Positions 25,566 through 33,730 of a stretch of DNA of 54,433 nucleotides are shown in pieces. Both the position numbers and the translations under genes were made by a program. The DNA comes from Isosphaeraceae bacterium (lineage in GTDB: Bacteria > Planctomycetota > Planctomycetia > Isosphaerales > Isosphaeraceae): positions 1 through 54,433 of the forward strand of contig JANXSX010000149.1 of the NCBI GenBank assembly GCA_025356475.1, written 5' to 3'. The stretch's first letter is position 1. Every line of letters starts with the position of its first letter. The notes beneath the pieces were generated by a model. The model searched no databases. It was not told the DNA's origin and saw only the letters and a list, made by a program, of their open reading frames with translations.

Positions 25566-26405
25566 TCAAGCCTGCTTGGCCTGTTTGGCTGCCGCGAGGA
25601 GCGCGGTGATCGTTCGGTCGGCCACCTTGGAACTCTCAACCGCAAGGACGGCAATTCGATTCCGGAAGAAGGCAAAGAAGAAGATAGCGGGGACCGAGAG
25701 GGCTACACCCTCAAGCGTGATGAACAGGGCGGTCGAGATCCCGCGTGCGATCTCGTCAGGCTTCGCCTGGGCTCCCACGGAGGTCGCGATCGTCTGGAAA
25801 CTATCGATCATCCCCATGATTGTGCCAACAAGCCCGATCATCGGGCCGAGCTGACCGATAATCGCCAGGTAGCTCACCCTCGACTCCATTCCTGTGACAA
25901 TCTCGTCTTGGACATCGCTCATCGCCTCTTTGGCCTCTGCCCGACCGTTCGGCAGCGCGGCCACGCCCGTTCGGACGAGCTTGGCGAGAAACGACTCGCT
26001 CTCGCGACATGCGTCATAGGCCTCTTGGAACTTCTTGTCCTTGATGGCGACTTCCAACTTCTCGACGAGTGCGGGCGGAACGGCTTCGCTGACGCGAAAC
26101 TCAAGAAAGAGCTTCACAACGAGCGCCGACATGTAGATCGAAATCAAGAGCAGACAGAACCCAATCGGGCCGGAGGCTTCGATGACCCATCGGAGCATCG
26201 ACTTCGACTCAGGTGCTTTGGTTGCAGTCGGTTCTGGGACAGGGATGTCAGCTTTGGGCGCGTCGGCCGCCGGTGCCTCTGTTTTGGCGGCGGGAGCTGC
26301 CTCGGCGGCCTTGGGTTCCTGGGCTCTCGCATCACTCGCCAAAAGTCCGAGCGCGAGCACCCCCAGCGCCACCAAGCTCCACGAGACACGCGACAGCGTC
26401 GACAT
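25566..26405 (-). CDS. MotA/TolQ/ExbB proton channel family protein
   Basis: 279 residues from ATG 26405, preceded by GGGAGG; the frame is open to 26711 but that part is not protein-like. After a signal peptide (WSLVALGVLALGLLASDARA) comes an Ala/Pro/Glu-rich periplasmic linker of about 45 residues, then three hydrophobic helices: PIGFCLLLISIYMSALVV, YLAIIGQLGPMIGLVGTIMG and TALFITLEGVALSVPAIFFF. The last two are the conserved MotA_ExbB helices. It forms the pentameric proton channel with ExbD proteins. It heads the operon exbB-exbD-exbD-membrane protein. Confidence 0.9.
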   Translation of the reverse strand: MSTLSRVSWSLVALGVLALGLLASDARAQEPKAAEAAPAAKTEAPAADAPKADIPVPEPTATKAPESKSMLRWVIEASGPIGFCLLLISIYMSALVVKLFLEFRVSEAVPPALVEKLEVAIKDKKFQEAYDACRESESFLAKLVRTGVAALPNGRAEAKEAMSDVQDEIVTGMESRVSYLAIIGQLGPMIGLVGTIMGMIDSFQTIATSVGAQAKPDEIARGISTALFITLEGVALSVPAIFFFAFFRNRIAVLAVESSKVADRTITALLAAAKQAKQA

Positions 26406-26823
26406 CGGCGAACCTCCCTCGAACGAATAGTATGAGCACTCAACCCGGCGTAAAGCCGCCGAATTGAGCAAAGTCAGGCAGTGTTTGAAGCAAACAGATC
26501 GGGCGGAAGTGAGCCAACTCGCTTTGATGCATCCACTATCGGGCGCGCTCCGCAAACTGTCAACGGGCCGGTCGAAGGTTTGGCGACAAGAGGATTGACT
26601 CGGACTTAATAAAAATCCACATATCAATAGAAATGAGAATGATTTTTTCCCAAGCGTCCCCGTCCACCCCCAGAGGCTGGCAGTTCGACTTCGGTCCATT
26701 TCAGAAATCATCCACGATAGACGAGGACTTCCTCGCCCTTATTCACTCGAAGGGAAGAACCAATTCGGCAAGGCTTCGTGGCTTACGACCAGAATCCTCG
26801 TTGAATATCGATCTGGAAGCGTA
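26406..26823. other. Intergenic region upstream of the ExbB operon
   Basis: 418 bp between two minus-strand genes, so it should contain the ExbB-operon promoter. The middle (26600-26650) is AT-rich compared with its surroundings. I see no recognisable small RNA or gene. A TGAGAATGATTTT stretch at 26634-26646 weakly resembles half of a Fur box but the match is too poor to call. Confidence 0.5.
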
Positions 26824-27663
26824 TCAACGCTTATTTCCGAGAAGCGCCTGCGCGTAGGAAATTCGCTTATAGAGGACAACTTGGGTCGCGGCCAGACTCT
26901 TGGTGTTCATCGCGGTCGCACTGATGAAGACAACATCGCCGGGAGCGGCAATCCCCGTGTTGCCCAGAGTCACACGTGTCATTGAGATCCCAGCGTCATT
27001 CATTGGCTGGATCAACACCGAGTTGTTCGAGCCGATCGAAATCCTCAGTGGAGAGACGCTCTCCGCACGGCCGACGACGGTACGCACGCTTGGGAGTGTG
27101 AGTTCGCCAATCACGACAGGGTTCGTGATCATGTTCAAGCCCGATAGCACGTTTTGGACGGCAAAACTCGCGGGGTTTACGAAGGGAGTGAATCCGTAGT
27201 TTGACATGACGAACGGGGTCGAGACGAGGCTATACGCATCGCTCTCGAAGATGTCGATGTGATCGGTACTCATCGCATTCGGGTTGAGGTCATTACCACT
27301 AACCTCCAGCATCGACTGCGCACCGATCGAGGCCAGGTTGCTTGGCCAACGGACGAGGAACTGGCCAATCGCCTGGGAAGAGAGGGGATACTGTCGGCCC
27401 TCCTCATCTTGCAGGACGACCCACTTGGAGTTGGCCATGATGACCTGGCACCAAAACCCGGGTGGGGTTGGCTTCTGAGGTCCCGAGTTTACGAGGCCGG
27501 GATTCACAATCGGCTCGTTCCCGAGCGGGATTGGAACCTGACCAACAACCAGTTGGGCCTGGACTTGAGCCATCGCCATCAGCCCAAGGACCGACAAAAC
27601 CGAAAGGCCAACGAAGAGCCCTTGGAGGACTCGAAGCTGACGAAGGCAGCCCTTTGATCGCAT
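26824..27663 (-). CDS. Secreted hypothetical protein
   Basis: 279 residues with a signal peptide (FVGLSVLSVLGLMAMAQVQA). The mature part has a short Pro-rich stretch, then PPGFWCQVIMANSKWVVLQD, beta-rich segments and many Asn/Ser/Val residues. No catalytic motif, lipobox or repeat that I can name is present; it contains a single Cys after the signal peptide. It resembles secreted planctomycete proteins of unknown function. It stands alone, with its own divergent promoter region towards the dehydrogenase gene at 27810. Confidence 0.6.
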   Translation of the reverse strand: MRSKGCLRQLRVLQGLFVGLSVLSVLGLMAMAQVQAQLVVGQVPIPLGNEPIVNPGLVNSGPQKPTPPGFWCQVIMANSKWVVLQDEEGRQYPLSSQAIGQFLVRWPSNLASIGAQSMLEVSGNDLNPNAMSTDHIDIFESDAYSLVSTPFVMSNYGFTPFVNPASFAVQNVLSGLNMITNPVVIGELTLPSVRTVVGRAESVSPLRISIGSNNSVLIQPMNDAGISMTRVTLGNTGIAAPGDVVFISATAMNTKSLAATQVVLYKRISYAQALLGNKR

Positions 27664-27809
27664 GGTGATCTCCAGCCGCAGTAATCCACCCTGATCTCAC
27701 TATAGACTGTAACGCGCGCAGCGTGTGACTCAAATGCGTTTCCCCAGTTGGCTTCAGTTTGGTACGCTTGGCACCTTCGTCTGCGAATCGCGAGTCGTAC
27801 GAGGTTGTC

Positions 27810-28832
27810 ATGGTTGATCGTCCGATCGTTTTGTCATTGACCAAGATGCATGAGGCCGGGTTATCGATCCTCCGGTCGGAGAGTCAGCTTAGGATGGCCT
27901 CCGGCACAGCTCCCGAGATCCTCCAAAAAGAGATCGTCGGAGTCGATGGGCTCATCATCCGTACGGGAGGTCTGGTCGACGTGGCGCTGTTGGACGTGGG
28001 CAATCGGCTCAAAGTCGTTGGCCGCCATGGTGTTGGGTACGACGCGATCGACATCGAAGCCGCGACCGCCCGGGGTGTTCAGGTGGTCTACACGCCTGGG
28101 GCGAATACCCAGAGTGTCGTTGAGCACGTCTTCGCGATGATGATCAGCCTGTCAAAGCTCTTCCCCAAGGTCACAGCGGCCCTTGCCGCCGGCGACTACA
28201 TGTGTCGGACCCGATGGACTGGTCGGGAAATCCACGGTAAGACCTTGGGGATCATAGGTTTCGGTCGAATCGGCCGACGCGTCGGCGAGGTCGCCCACGT
28301 CGGGTTTGGGATGAAGGTCCTTTACCACGACATCTTGCAGGCTCCCGACGACGTTGAGGCCAAGGCTGGCGCTCAACGGGTCGGACTCGATGAACTGCTG
28401 GCCACTTCGGAATACGTGACCTTACACGTGCCGCTCGATAAAACTACTCGACGGATGATCAACGCGAGTTCCCTTTCGAGGATGCGTTCCGACGCAGTCC
28501 TGATCAATGCCTGCCGTGGCCCCGTCGTTGACGAGGCCGCCGTCGCCGGGGCACTCAATGAAGGAAGGCTCTGGGGTTATGGGGCCGATGTGTTCGAGGT
28601 CGAACCCCCACCTCACGATCACCCCTTGATCGGTCGGTCCGACTGTCTGCTCACTCCTCACAGTGCCGCCCAGACTGAGGAGGGCCTTCGAAACATGGCT
28701 CACGGGGTCGCGATTGATGTCCTCGGGGTGCTCAGGGGGATCGCTCCCCTCAATCCGGTGAACGATCCGAGCGAAGTCGCGGCCCAACGTAAGCAATTGG
28801 GATTAGTGCCTTTGGGAACATTCGAACCCTGA
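27810..28832 (+). CDS. D-isomer-specific 2-hydroxyacid dehydrogenase (SerA/phosphoglycerate dehydrogenase-like)
   Basis: 340 residues from ATG 27810. NAD-binding motif LGIIGFGRIGRRVGEVA is near residue 150. Catalytic residues are visible as Arg in INACRGPVVDE, Glu in VFEVEPPPHDHPL and His in LLTPHSAAQTEEG. There is no C-terminal ACT domain, so this is the short form. It oxidises a 2-hydroxyacid or reduces a 2-ketoacid; 3-phosphoglycerate is one candidate but specificity cannot be read from sequence. It is a single gene with no obvious pathway partner. Confidence 0.86.
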   Translation: MVDRPIVLSLTKMHEAGLSILRSESQLRMASGTAPEILQKEIVGVDGLIIRTGGLVDVALLDVGNRLKVVGRHGVGYDAIDIEAATARGVQVVYTPGANTQSVVEHVFAMMISLSKLFPKVTAALAAGDYMCRTRWTGREIHGKTLGIIGFGRIGRRVGEVAHVGFGMKVLYHDILQAPDDVEAKAGAQRVGLDELLATSEYVTLHVPLDKTTRRMINASSLSRMRSDAVLINACRGPVVDEAAVAGALNEGRLWGYGADVFEVEPPPHDHPLIGRSDCLLTPHSAAQTEEGLRNMAHGVAIDVLGVLRGIAPLNPVNDPSEVAAQRKQLGLVPLGTFEP

Positions 28833-28965
28833 TCTGGCGGGATGGATCTGATCGATCGCCTCGTTTTTTCGAGCGGGACTTTGCTTGGCGAGTTCCGCTA
28901 CTACAATGGCAGACATTCGCACCTTGAACCGACTTGGTTCCCCACGGACGCGAGAACCCGACACG

Positions 28966-29958
28966 ATGCCGATCATTGAGGCTCAAGGCCTGACCAAGAC
29001 CTATAAGGTTTTTCAGAAGAAGGATGGACTGTTAGGAGCCTTGCGCGGCCTCTACCACCGGGAATACAAAGAGGTCAAAGCTGTGGACGACGTCAGCTTC
29101 ACCATTGAGCCCGGCGAGATGGTCGCCTTCCTCGGTCCCAATGGAGCGGGTAAGACGACAACTCTGAAGATGCTCTCAGGGCTGATCTACCCAACTTCTG
29201 GGACGGCCCAGGTTCTCGACTTCCTCCCCTGGAAGCGTGAGGACGAATTCCGGCGCAAGTTTGCACTCGTCATGGGGCAGAAGAATCAACTGTGGTGGGA
29301 CCTCCCCGCCGCAGATAGTTTTCAGCTCCACCGCGAAATCTATTCGCTTCCACTCGCGGATTTCGAGAAGACCCTGGCCGATCTGACCGAGTTGCTCGGG
29401 GTTCAGAAGTTGACGCGGCAGGCCGTCCGCGAACTATCGCTCGGCGAGCGAATGAAAATGGAGCTGATCGCCGCACTGCTGCATCAGCCCGAGGTCCTCC
29501 TGCTTGACGAGCCGACGATCGGTCTCGACGTCGTGGCACAGGTCGCCATTCAGAAGTGTCTGCGGGAGTATCATAGTCAGCGAGGCGTGACGATGCTCCT
29601 GACAAGTCACTATATGCGGGATATCGAAGCCCTTTGTGATCGAGTCCTGGTGATCACGCACGGCAAGCTGGTCTATGATGGCCCCCTTGTCGGTTTGACC
29701 GACCGGTTCGGGGCTGAGAAGCTGGTCAAGTTGTTGTTCGACGGACCCGCACCGAGCGACCTGGGGCGATTCGGCGAAGTGACGAAAGTCGAGGGTCCCA
29801 CGGTCGATCTGAAGGTGGAACGGACACGCGTCGCCGAGGTCCTAGGCGCGATCCTTGACGCTTACAATATCGTCGATGTCAGCGTTCAGGACCCGCCTTT
29901 GGAGCAGACGATCGCCAAGGTCTTCCAGCAAGCGGAGCCTGCCAATGTCGACGCTTGA
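28966..29958 (+). CDS. ABC-2 exporter ATP-binding protein
   Basis: 330 residues from ATG 28966 (MPIIEAQGLTKTYKVF). Walker A is FLGPNGAGKTTTLKM, the signature is LSLGERMKMELIAALL, and Walker B with the D-loop is EVLLLDEPTIGLD; the H-loop His lies in LLTSHYM. The C-terminal 80 residues form the accessory domain found in NatA/CcmA-type exporters. Its stop overlaps the first permease start by 14 bp. The partner permeases are of the ABC2_membrane_6 type, so the system is probably a lipid, antibiotic or ion exporter; the substrate is not known. Confidence 0.9.
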   Translation: MPIIEAQGLTKTYKVFQKKDGLLGALRGLYHREYKEVKAVDDVSFTIEPGEMVAFLGPNGAGKTTTLKMLSGLIYPTSGTAQVLDFLPWKREDEFRRKFALVMGQKNQLWWDLPAADSFQLHREIYSLPLADFEKTLADLTELLGVQKLTRQAVRELSLGERMKMELIAALLHQPEVLLLDEPTIGLDVVAQVAIQKCLREYHSQRGVTMLLTSHYMRDIEALCDRVLVITHGKLVYDGPLVGLTDRFGAEKLVKLLFDGPAPSDLGRFGEVTKVEGPTVDLKVERTRVAEVLGAILDAYNIVDVSVQDPPLEQTIAKVFQQAEPANVDA

Positions 29959-30796
29959 ACTGGGAGCGCCACGGTCGATGTACCGATCAGTTCGCAAGTA
30001 TGCCAAGATCTATCGAGCGTCGCTCGTTGAGCGAATGGCCTACCGGAGCGACTTCCTACTCGGTACTGTCCTGCGATTTCTGCCGATGATCACCACGATT
30101 TTGCTTTGGCAGGCGATCTACAAGGGGGGAGAGGACTCCACCCAGGCTGGCTTCCGGCTCAACGAGATGATTGCTTACTTGCTGCTCACCAACATCAGTC
30201 GGATCTTCTCAAGCATGCCGGGGCTTGCTGGCGGAATCGCTCGTGATATCCGCGAAGGAACGCTGAAGAAATACCTGATTCAACCGATCGACATGATCGG
30301 ATACCTTGTGTCTTACAGGATGGCCCATAAGACCGCTTATGTGGTCATCTCAGCCTTGCCGTATGCCCTGCTCTTTTATGTGTGTCGAGGTTTCTTCGAC
30401 ACCGGTTGGCCAGATCTGCTCACCTGGGTGGCGTACTTGGTCTCGCTGATTCTGGCTTTTTTTGTGGGGTTCTATTTTGAGGTCTGCGTGGGCATGGTTG
30501 GGTTTTGGTTCCTCGAAGTCACGTCGCTTCTCTATATTGTCATGACGTTAAACTTCTTCATTTCCGGCCACATGCTGCCGCTCGACTTCTTGCCGCCGTT
30601 CTGGGCCAGTTTTTTGAAGGCTTTGCCGTTTCAATATATGGCTTACTTTCCGGCTGTCGTTGTGCTTGGGAAAGTTCGTGGCCAAGACCTTGCGATCGGC
30701 CTACTCGGCGAGTTGTTCTGGGCGATCTTTTTCATGATGCTAGCGCGTACCCTCTATACCCGTGGCCTGCGGCGCTACAGTGCTTTTGGAGGATGA
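29945..30796 (+). CDS. ABC-2 family permease, first subunit
   Basis: 283 residues from ATG 29945, overlapping the ATPase gene. About six transmembrane helices are visible. The motif ARDIREGTLKKYLIQPIDMIGYLVSYRMAHK after the second pair of helices is characteristic of DUF990/ABC2_membrane_6 permeases, where the REGxLxxxLxxPI segment contacts the ATPase. It shares fold and motif pattern with the next gene (TGDLDFLLLKPIDEQFLIT), so the two form a heterodimer. Confidence 0.85.
   Translation: MSTLELGAPRSMYRSVRKYAKIYRASLVERMAYRSDFLLGTVLRFLPMITTILLWQAIYKGGEDSTQAGFRLNEMIAYLLLTNISRIFSSMPGLAGGIARDIREGTLKKYLIQPIDMIGYLVSYRMAHKTAYVVISALPYALLFYVCRGFFDTGWPDLLTWVAYLVSLILAFFVGFYFEVCVGMVGFWFLEVTSLLYIVMTLNFFISGHMLPLDFLPPFWASFLKALPFQYMAYFPAVVVLGKVRGQDLAIGLLGELFWAIFFMMLARTLYTRGLRRYSAFGG
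30788..30792 (+). promoter_or_regulatory. RBS selecting the second permease start
   Basis: GGAGG is directly followed by ATG 30793 (no spacer) but lies nine bases before ATG 30802. The second ATG is therefore the better start for the downstream permease gene. Confidence 0.6.
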
Positions 30797-30801
30797 GAGC
30801 G

Positions 30802-31614
30802 ATGGTCGCAAGCCTCATAAAGTACGCCCGGATGTGGGCTTCGCTGGGAAGATACACGCTCGCTCGTGAACTCTCGTTCCGAGGCAACTTCCTCGTCAAA
30901 ATCTCGGTTGAGATTCTCTGGCTGTTCATCCTGATCGCGTTCTTCAGCACCGTCTTTGGCCGAACGAAGTCGATCGCAGGCTGGGACGAATGGCAGTACA
31001 TGTTCTTTGTGGGCTGCTTTTTCGCACTTAACGGGCTGATTGAAACCCTCTTCCTTGATAACTGCAACGAGTTCGCCGAGCTTGTTCGTACGGGTGACCT
31101 CGACTTCCTCCTCCTCAAACCCATCGACGAGCAATTCCTGATCACCTGCCGACGGATTGATTGGGGATGTGCGCTCAATATCCCGATGGGATTCGGCGTG
31201 ATGGGATACTCGCTCTATAAGATAGGTGGACCGGTTGATCCCTTGTCGATCCCGATCTTTTTGATGACTTTCGTCTCAGGCGCAGCGATCGCTTACAGCT
31301 TCATGCTGACTTTGACCTCGCTCTCCGTCTGGATGGTTCGGAACCAGTCACTCATGGAGATGTGGTGGCTCTTTTCGAGCCTGGCACGGTATCCTAGGGA
31401 GATTTTTGTCGGCACATGGGCGAGCCCCATTGGCGTCTTCTTCACGTTCTTCTTGCCGATCCTGCTTGTCGTGAATGTCCCTTCACAAGCGATGGTCGGG
31501 CTTCTCGACTGGCGAATGGTCGGGTTCACCCTGATCGCGACCGTCCTCTGTCTCGGTGCAAGCCGAGCGTTTTTTCGTTTTGCCCTCAAGTCTTACCGCA
31601 GCGCGAGCAGTTGA
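30802..31614 (+). CDS. ABC-2 family permease, second subunit
   Basis: 270 residues from ATG 30802 (MVASLIKYARMW); ATG 30793, which overlaps the previous stop as ATGA, is the alternative. Six hydrophobic segments and the VRTGDLDFLLLKPIDEQF motif identify the same permease family as the preceding gene. Only six bases separate its stop from the RsmG-TrmH fusion gene, so the exporter operon continues into RNA modification. Confidence 0.85.
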   Translation: MVASLIKYARMWASLGRYTLARELSFRGNFLVKISVEILWLFILIAFFSTVFGRTKSIAGWDEWQYMFFVGCFFALNGLIETLFLDNCNEFAELVRTGDLDFLLLKPIDEQFLITCRRIDWGCALNIPMGFGVMGYSLYKIGGPVDPLSIPIFLMTFVSGAAIAYSFMLTLTSLSVWMVRNQSLMEMWWLFSSLARYPREIFVGTWASPIGVFFTFFLPILLVVNVPSQAMVGLLDWRMVGFTLIATVLCLGASRAFFRFALKSYRSASS

Positions 31615-31620
31615 ACCATC

Positions 31621-33087
31621 ATGACCCCCAGTAAAACCGCCTTGGGCACTATCCTTCGTCATTGCGGAATAGTTCTCCCCGCCGATCAGCTCGAAAAGCT
31701 CTGGGAATACCACGGAATTCTCCGCGCGGCGAATGCCGAACTGAATCTGACACGCATTCATAACTTCGAAAACATGGTGCTTAAGCACTATGTCGACAGC
31801 CTTCTTGTGCTCAAGTTCATCGAGCTCCCATCCCCCTTGGTTGATATGGGGAGCGGACCCGGCCTCCCGGGCATCCCCTTGAAAATCGTTCGGCCTGAGA
31901 TTTCGATGATCCTGGCGGAGCCGCGTGGAGCTCGCGCCGAGTTTCTTCAAGAGGTCGTGAATCGGCTGAATCTTCCCAATTGCGAAGTCTATGCAGGCAA
32001 GGTCGGAGCCCGTTTCCCTCGCCAGGTCAAAGGGGTGATCACTCGCGCAGTTGCGACAATTCCGGAGACCTTGGAGCGAGTTGCTGCCTGTCTGGAGCCA
32101 GGTGGTCAAATGATATTCATGAAAGGACCTGAGTGTAGTGACGAGGTCGAGGAGGCGAGTCGAACTCAAGGCGATTACTTCAAGTTCGTCGCCGACCACG
32201 CCTACTCGATCCCAGGGACCACTCACGACCGTCGCCTGGTGATCTACGAACGGCTCGACTCCCCTGCCCCCAATGCCCCCGTTGTTCCGCTTGGACCCGT
32301 CCGAGAAGTGACAAGTGATGCGAACCCGACGTTCAAGCTGGCCCGCGACCTGCTGACGGGACGGGGTATCCGTAAGCAAGGTCAAGCATTGATCTCAGGT
32401 TCACGGATTGTCGCGGAGGTTCTCGAACGCTATCGCGATCAGGTCGAGGCCTGGGTGACAAACTCGACGGGTCCGGCCCCGCCCGTCGAGGCAGGTTCGC
32501 TGACTTGGCTGCGGCTTTCGGACCCCCTCTTCGCAGAACTCGACGTCTCCGGAACAAAGTCACCCCTCCTGATGGTCCGGACCCCGGAGATGCTGGCGTG
32601 GGATCCGACCGACTGGCCGGAGGGTTGTACCCTTTTCGTCCCCTTCCAAGATCCTGAGAACGTCGGGGCTGTGATCCGCTCGGCGGCGGCGTTGGGGGCG
32701 GCTCAGGTCGTGCTCTTACGCGAAGCCGCCCACCCTTTTCATCCCAAGGCTGCGCGGGCGGCAGGGCCGGCTCTGTTTCAGATTCCTCTGCGTCAAGGTC
32801 CATCAATCCGGGACCTCGCTTCGGCTGAAGTCCCATTACTCGCGCTTGACGCCGATGGGGAAGATCTGACGAAGGCGAGCTTCCCCGATCGATTCGGACT
32901 GGTCGTTGGAGTCGAAGGACCTGGCCTTCCCGAGACGCTTCGGACCGGGCGAAGGCTGAGGATTCCCATCGATTCCAGGGTGGAATCACTCAACGCCGCG
33001 ACCTCGGCCGCCATCGCACTTTATGAGATGAGTCGAGCCCGGGTGCCGCTCACAAGCCCTTCCTCGCCTCTCGAACCAGATGCGTGA
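31621..33087 (+). CDS. Fusion of 16S rRNA m7G methyltransferase RsmG with a SpoU/TrmH rRNA/tRNA methyltransferase
   Basis: 488 residues, two enzymes in one chain. Residues 1-215 are RsmG (GidB): ELNLTRIHNFENMVLKHYVDS, SAM loop VDMGSGPGLPGIPLKIVRPE, VITRAVATIPETLE and MIFMKGPE. Residues 235-475 are a SpoU-family SPOUT enzyme: an N-terminal substrate domain (LTGRGIRKQGQALISGSRIV), motif 1 PENVGAVIRSAAALGA, motif 2 VGVEGPGLP and motif 3 RIPIDSRVESLNAATSAAIAL. RsmG makes m7G527 in 16S rRNA; SpoU enzymes methylate 2'-O positions. No stop or frameshift lies between them, and the linker (DSPAPNAPVVPLGPV) is Pro-rich. The 3' end overlaps convergent moaB by 38 bp. Confidence 0.88.
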   Translation: MTPSKTALGTILRHCGIVLPADQLEKLWEYHGILRAANAELNLTRIHNFENMVLKHYVDSLLVLKFIELPSPLVDMGSGPGLPGIPLKIVRPEISMILAEPRGARAEFLQEVVNRLNLPNCEVYAGKVGARFPRQVKGVITRAVATIPETLERVAACLEPGGQMIFMKGPECSDEVEEASRTQGDYFKFVADHAYSIPGTTHDRRLVIYERLDSPAPNAPVVPLGPVREVTSDANPTFKLARDLLTGRGIRKQGQALISGSRIVAEVLERYRDQVEAWVTNSTGPAPPVEAGSLTWLRLSDPLFAELDVSGTKSPLLMVRTPEMLAWDPTDWPEGCTLFVPFQDPENVGAVIRSAAALGAAQVVLLREAAHPFHPKAARAAGPALFQIPLRQGPSIRDLASAEVPLLALDADGEDLTKASFPDRFGLVVGVEGPGLPETLRTGRRLRIPIDSRVESLNAATSAAIALYEMSRARVPLTSPSSPLEPDA

Positions 33088-33565
33088 TCTCGGGCAAGAT
33101 GACCTTATTCATGGCGAGCTCGACCGCCGCTCGCGAGCCGGGCATCGTCAAGAGAATCAATGACCCCATCACTCCGCCGATAGCCCGGCTCAACATGCAC
33201 GCAGTACCGATCTCGGCATAGCTGAGCATTCGGAAGAGTTCTCCGTAGCCGGGCATCGTCTTGTCGAGCAGGGCCGCAACCGTCTCGTAAGTCTGGTCTC
33301 GCTGGGTGACGCCGGTCCCTCCCGTCATGAGGACTGCATGGAGATCGGTTCGGGCCCGGTAGGACTCCAGGAGTGGGGTCATCACTGCCGGCTCGTCGGG
33401 GACGATCGCCCGCTCCAAGATTACGTGGCCGGCCTGCTCGGCAAGCTTGATAATCAATGCCCCGGATGTATCCGTTTCGAGCGTCCGAGTATCGGAAACG
33501 GTGACCACGGCCAGGTTCAATGAGGACAGGGCCTCGGCGCGATGTTCAGCAACAGACTGACTCAT
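33050..33565 (-). CDS. moaB: Molybdopterin adenylyltransferase/MoaB-type protein
   Basis: 171 residues from ATG 33565. MoCF-domain landmarks are LAVVTVSDTRTLETDTSG, HAVLMTGGTGVTQRDQTYE and TMPGSRAAVELAMNKVILPE. MoaB/Mog activates molybdopterin by adenylation for molybdate insertion. Length and the SDTR motif favour MoaB over MogA. It is alone on the minus strand, converging on the RsmG-TrmH gene with a 38-bp overlap of the 3' ends. No other molybdenum-cofactor gene is near. Confidence 0.9.
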   Translation of the reverse strand: MSQSVAEHRAEALSSLNLAVVTVSDTRTLETDTSGALIIKLAEQAGHVILERAIVPDEPAVMTPLLESYRARTDLHAVLMTGGTGVTQRDQTYETVAALLDKTMPGYGELFRMLSYAEIGTACMLSRAIGGVMGSLILLTMPGSRAAVELAMNKVILPEITHLVREARKGL

Positions 33566-33730
33566 GTCCGTAAATACTCCAAGCTGCGTAAACGTCGCGG
33601 ATTGCAACTTCTACCAAATGGCCTGACCGCAGGGCGTTCGGCTTGCGGGGCGACGTCGCCCCATCCTACGATGAATAGTGCGCAGTTTGGGAGCGTCTTC
33701 TGTTTGGTGAGTTGACGTGGAGAAACCAAA

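Noticed and set aside
26634-26648. Fur-box-like sequence upstream of the ExbB operon
   Set aside because: Only about 10 of 14 positions fit the TGATAAT-N-ATTATCA model and it lies over 200 bp from the start codon.
26406-26711. 102-residue N-terminal extension of the ExbB-like protein
   Set aside because: The internal ATG 26405 has a GGGAGG site and starts a normal signal peptide; the extension would bury it.
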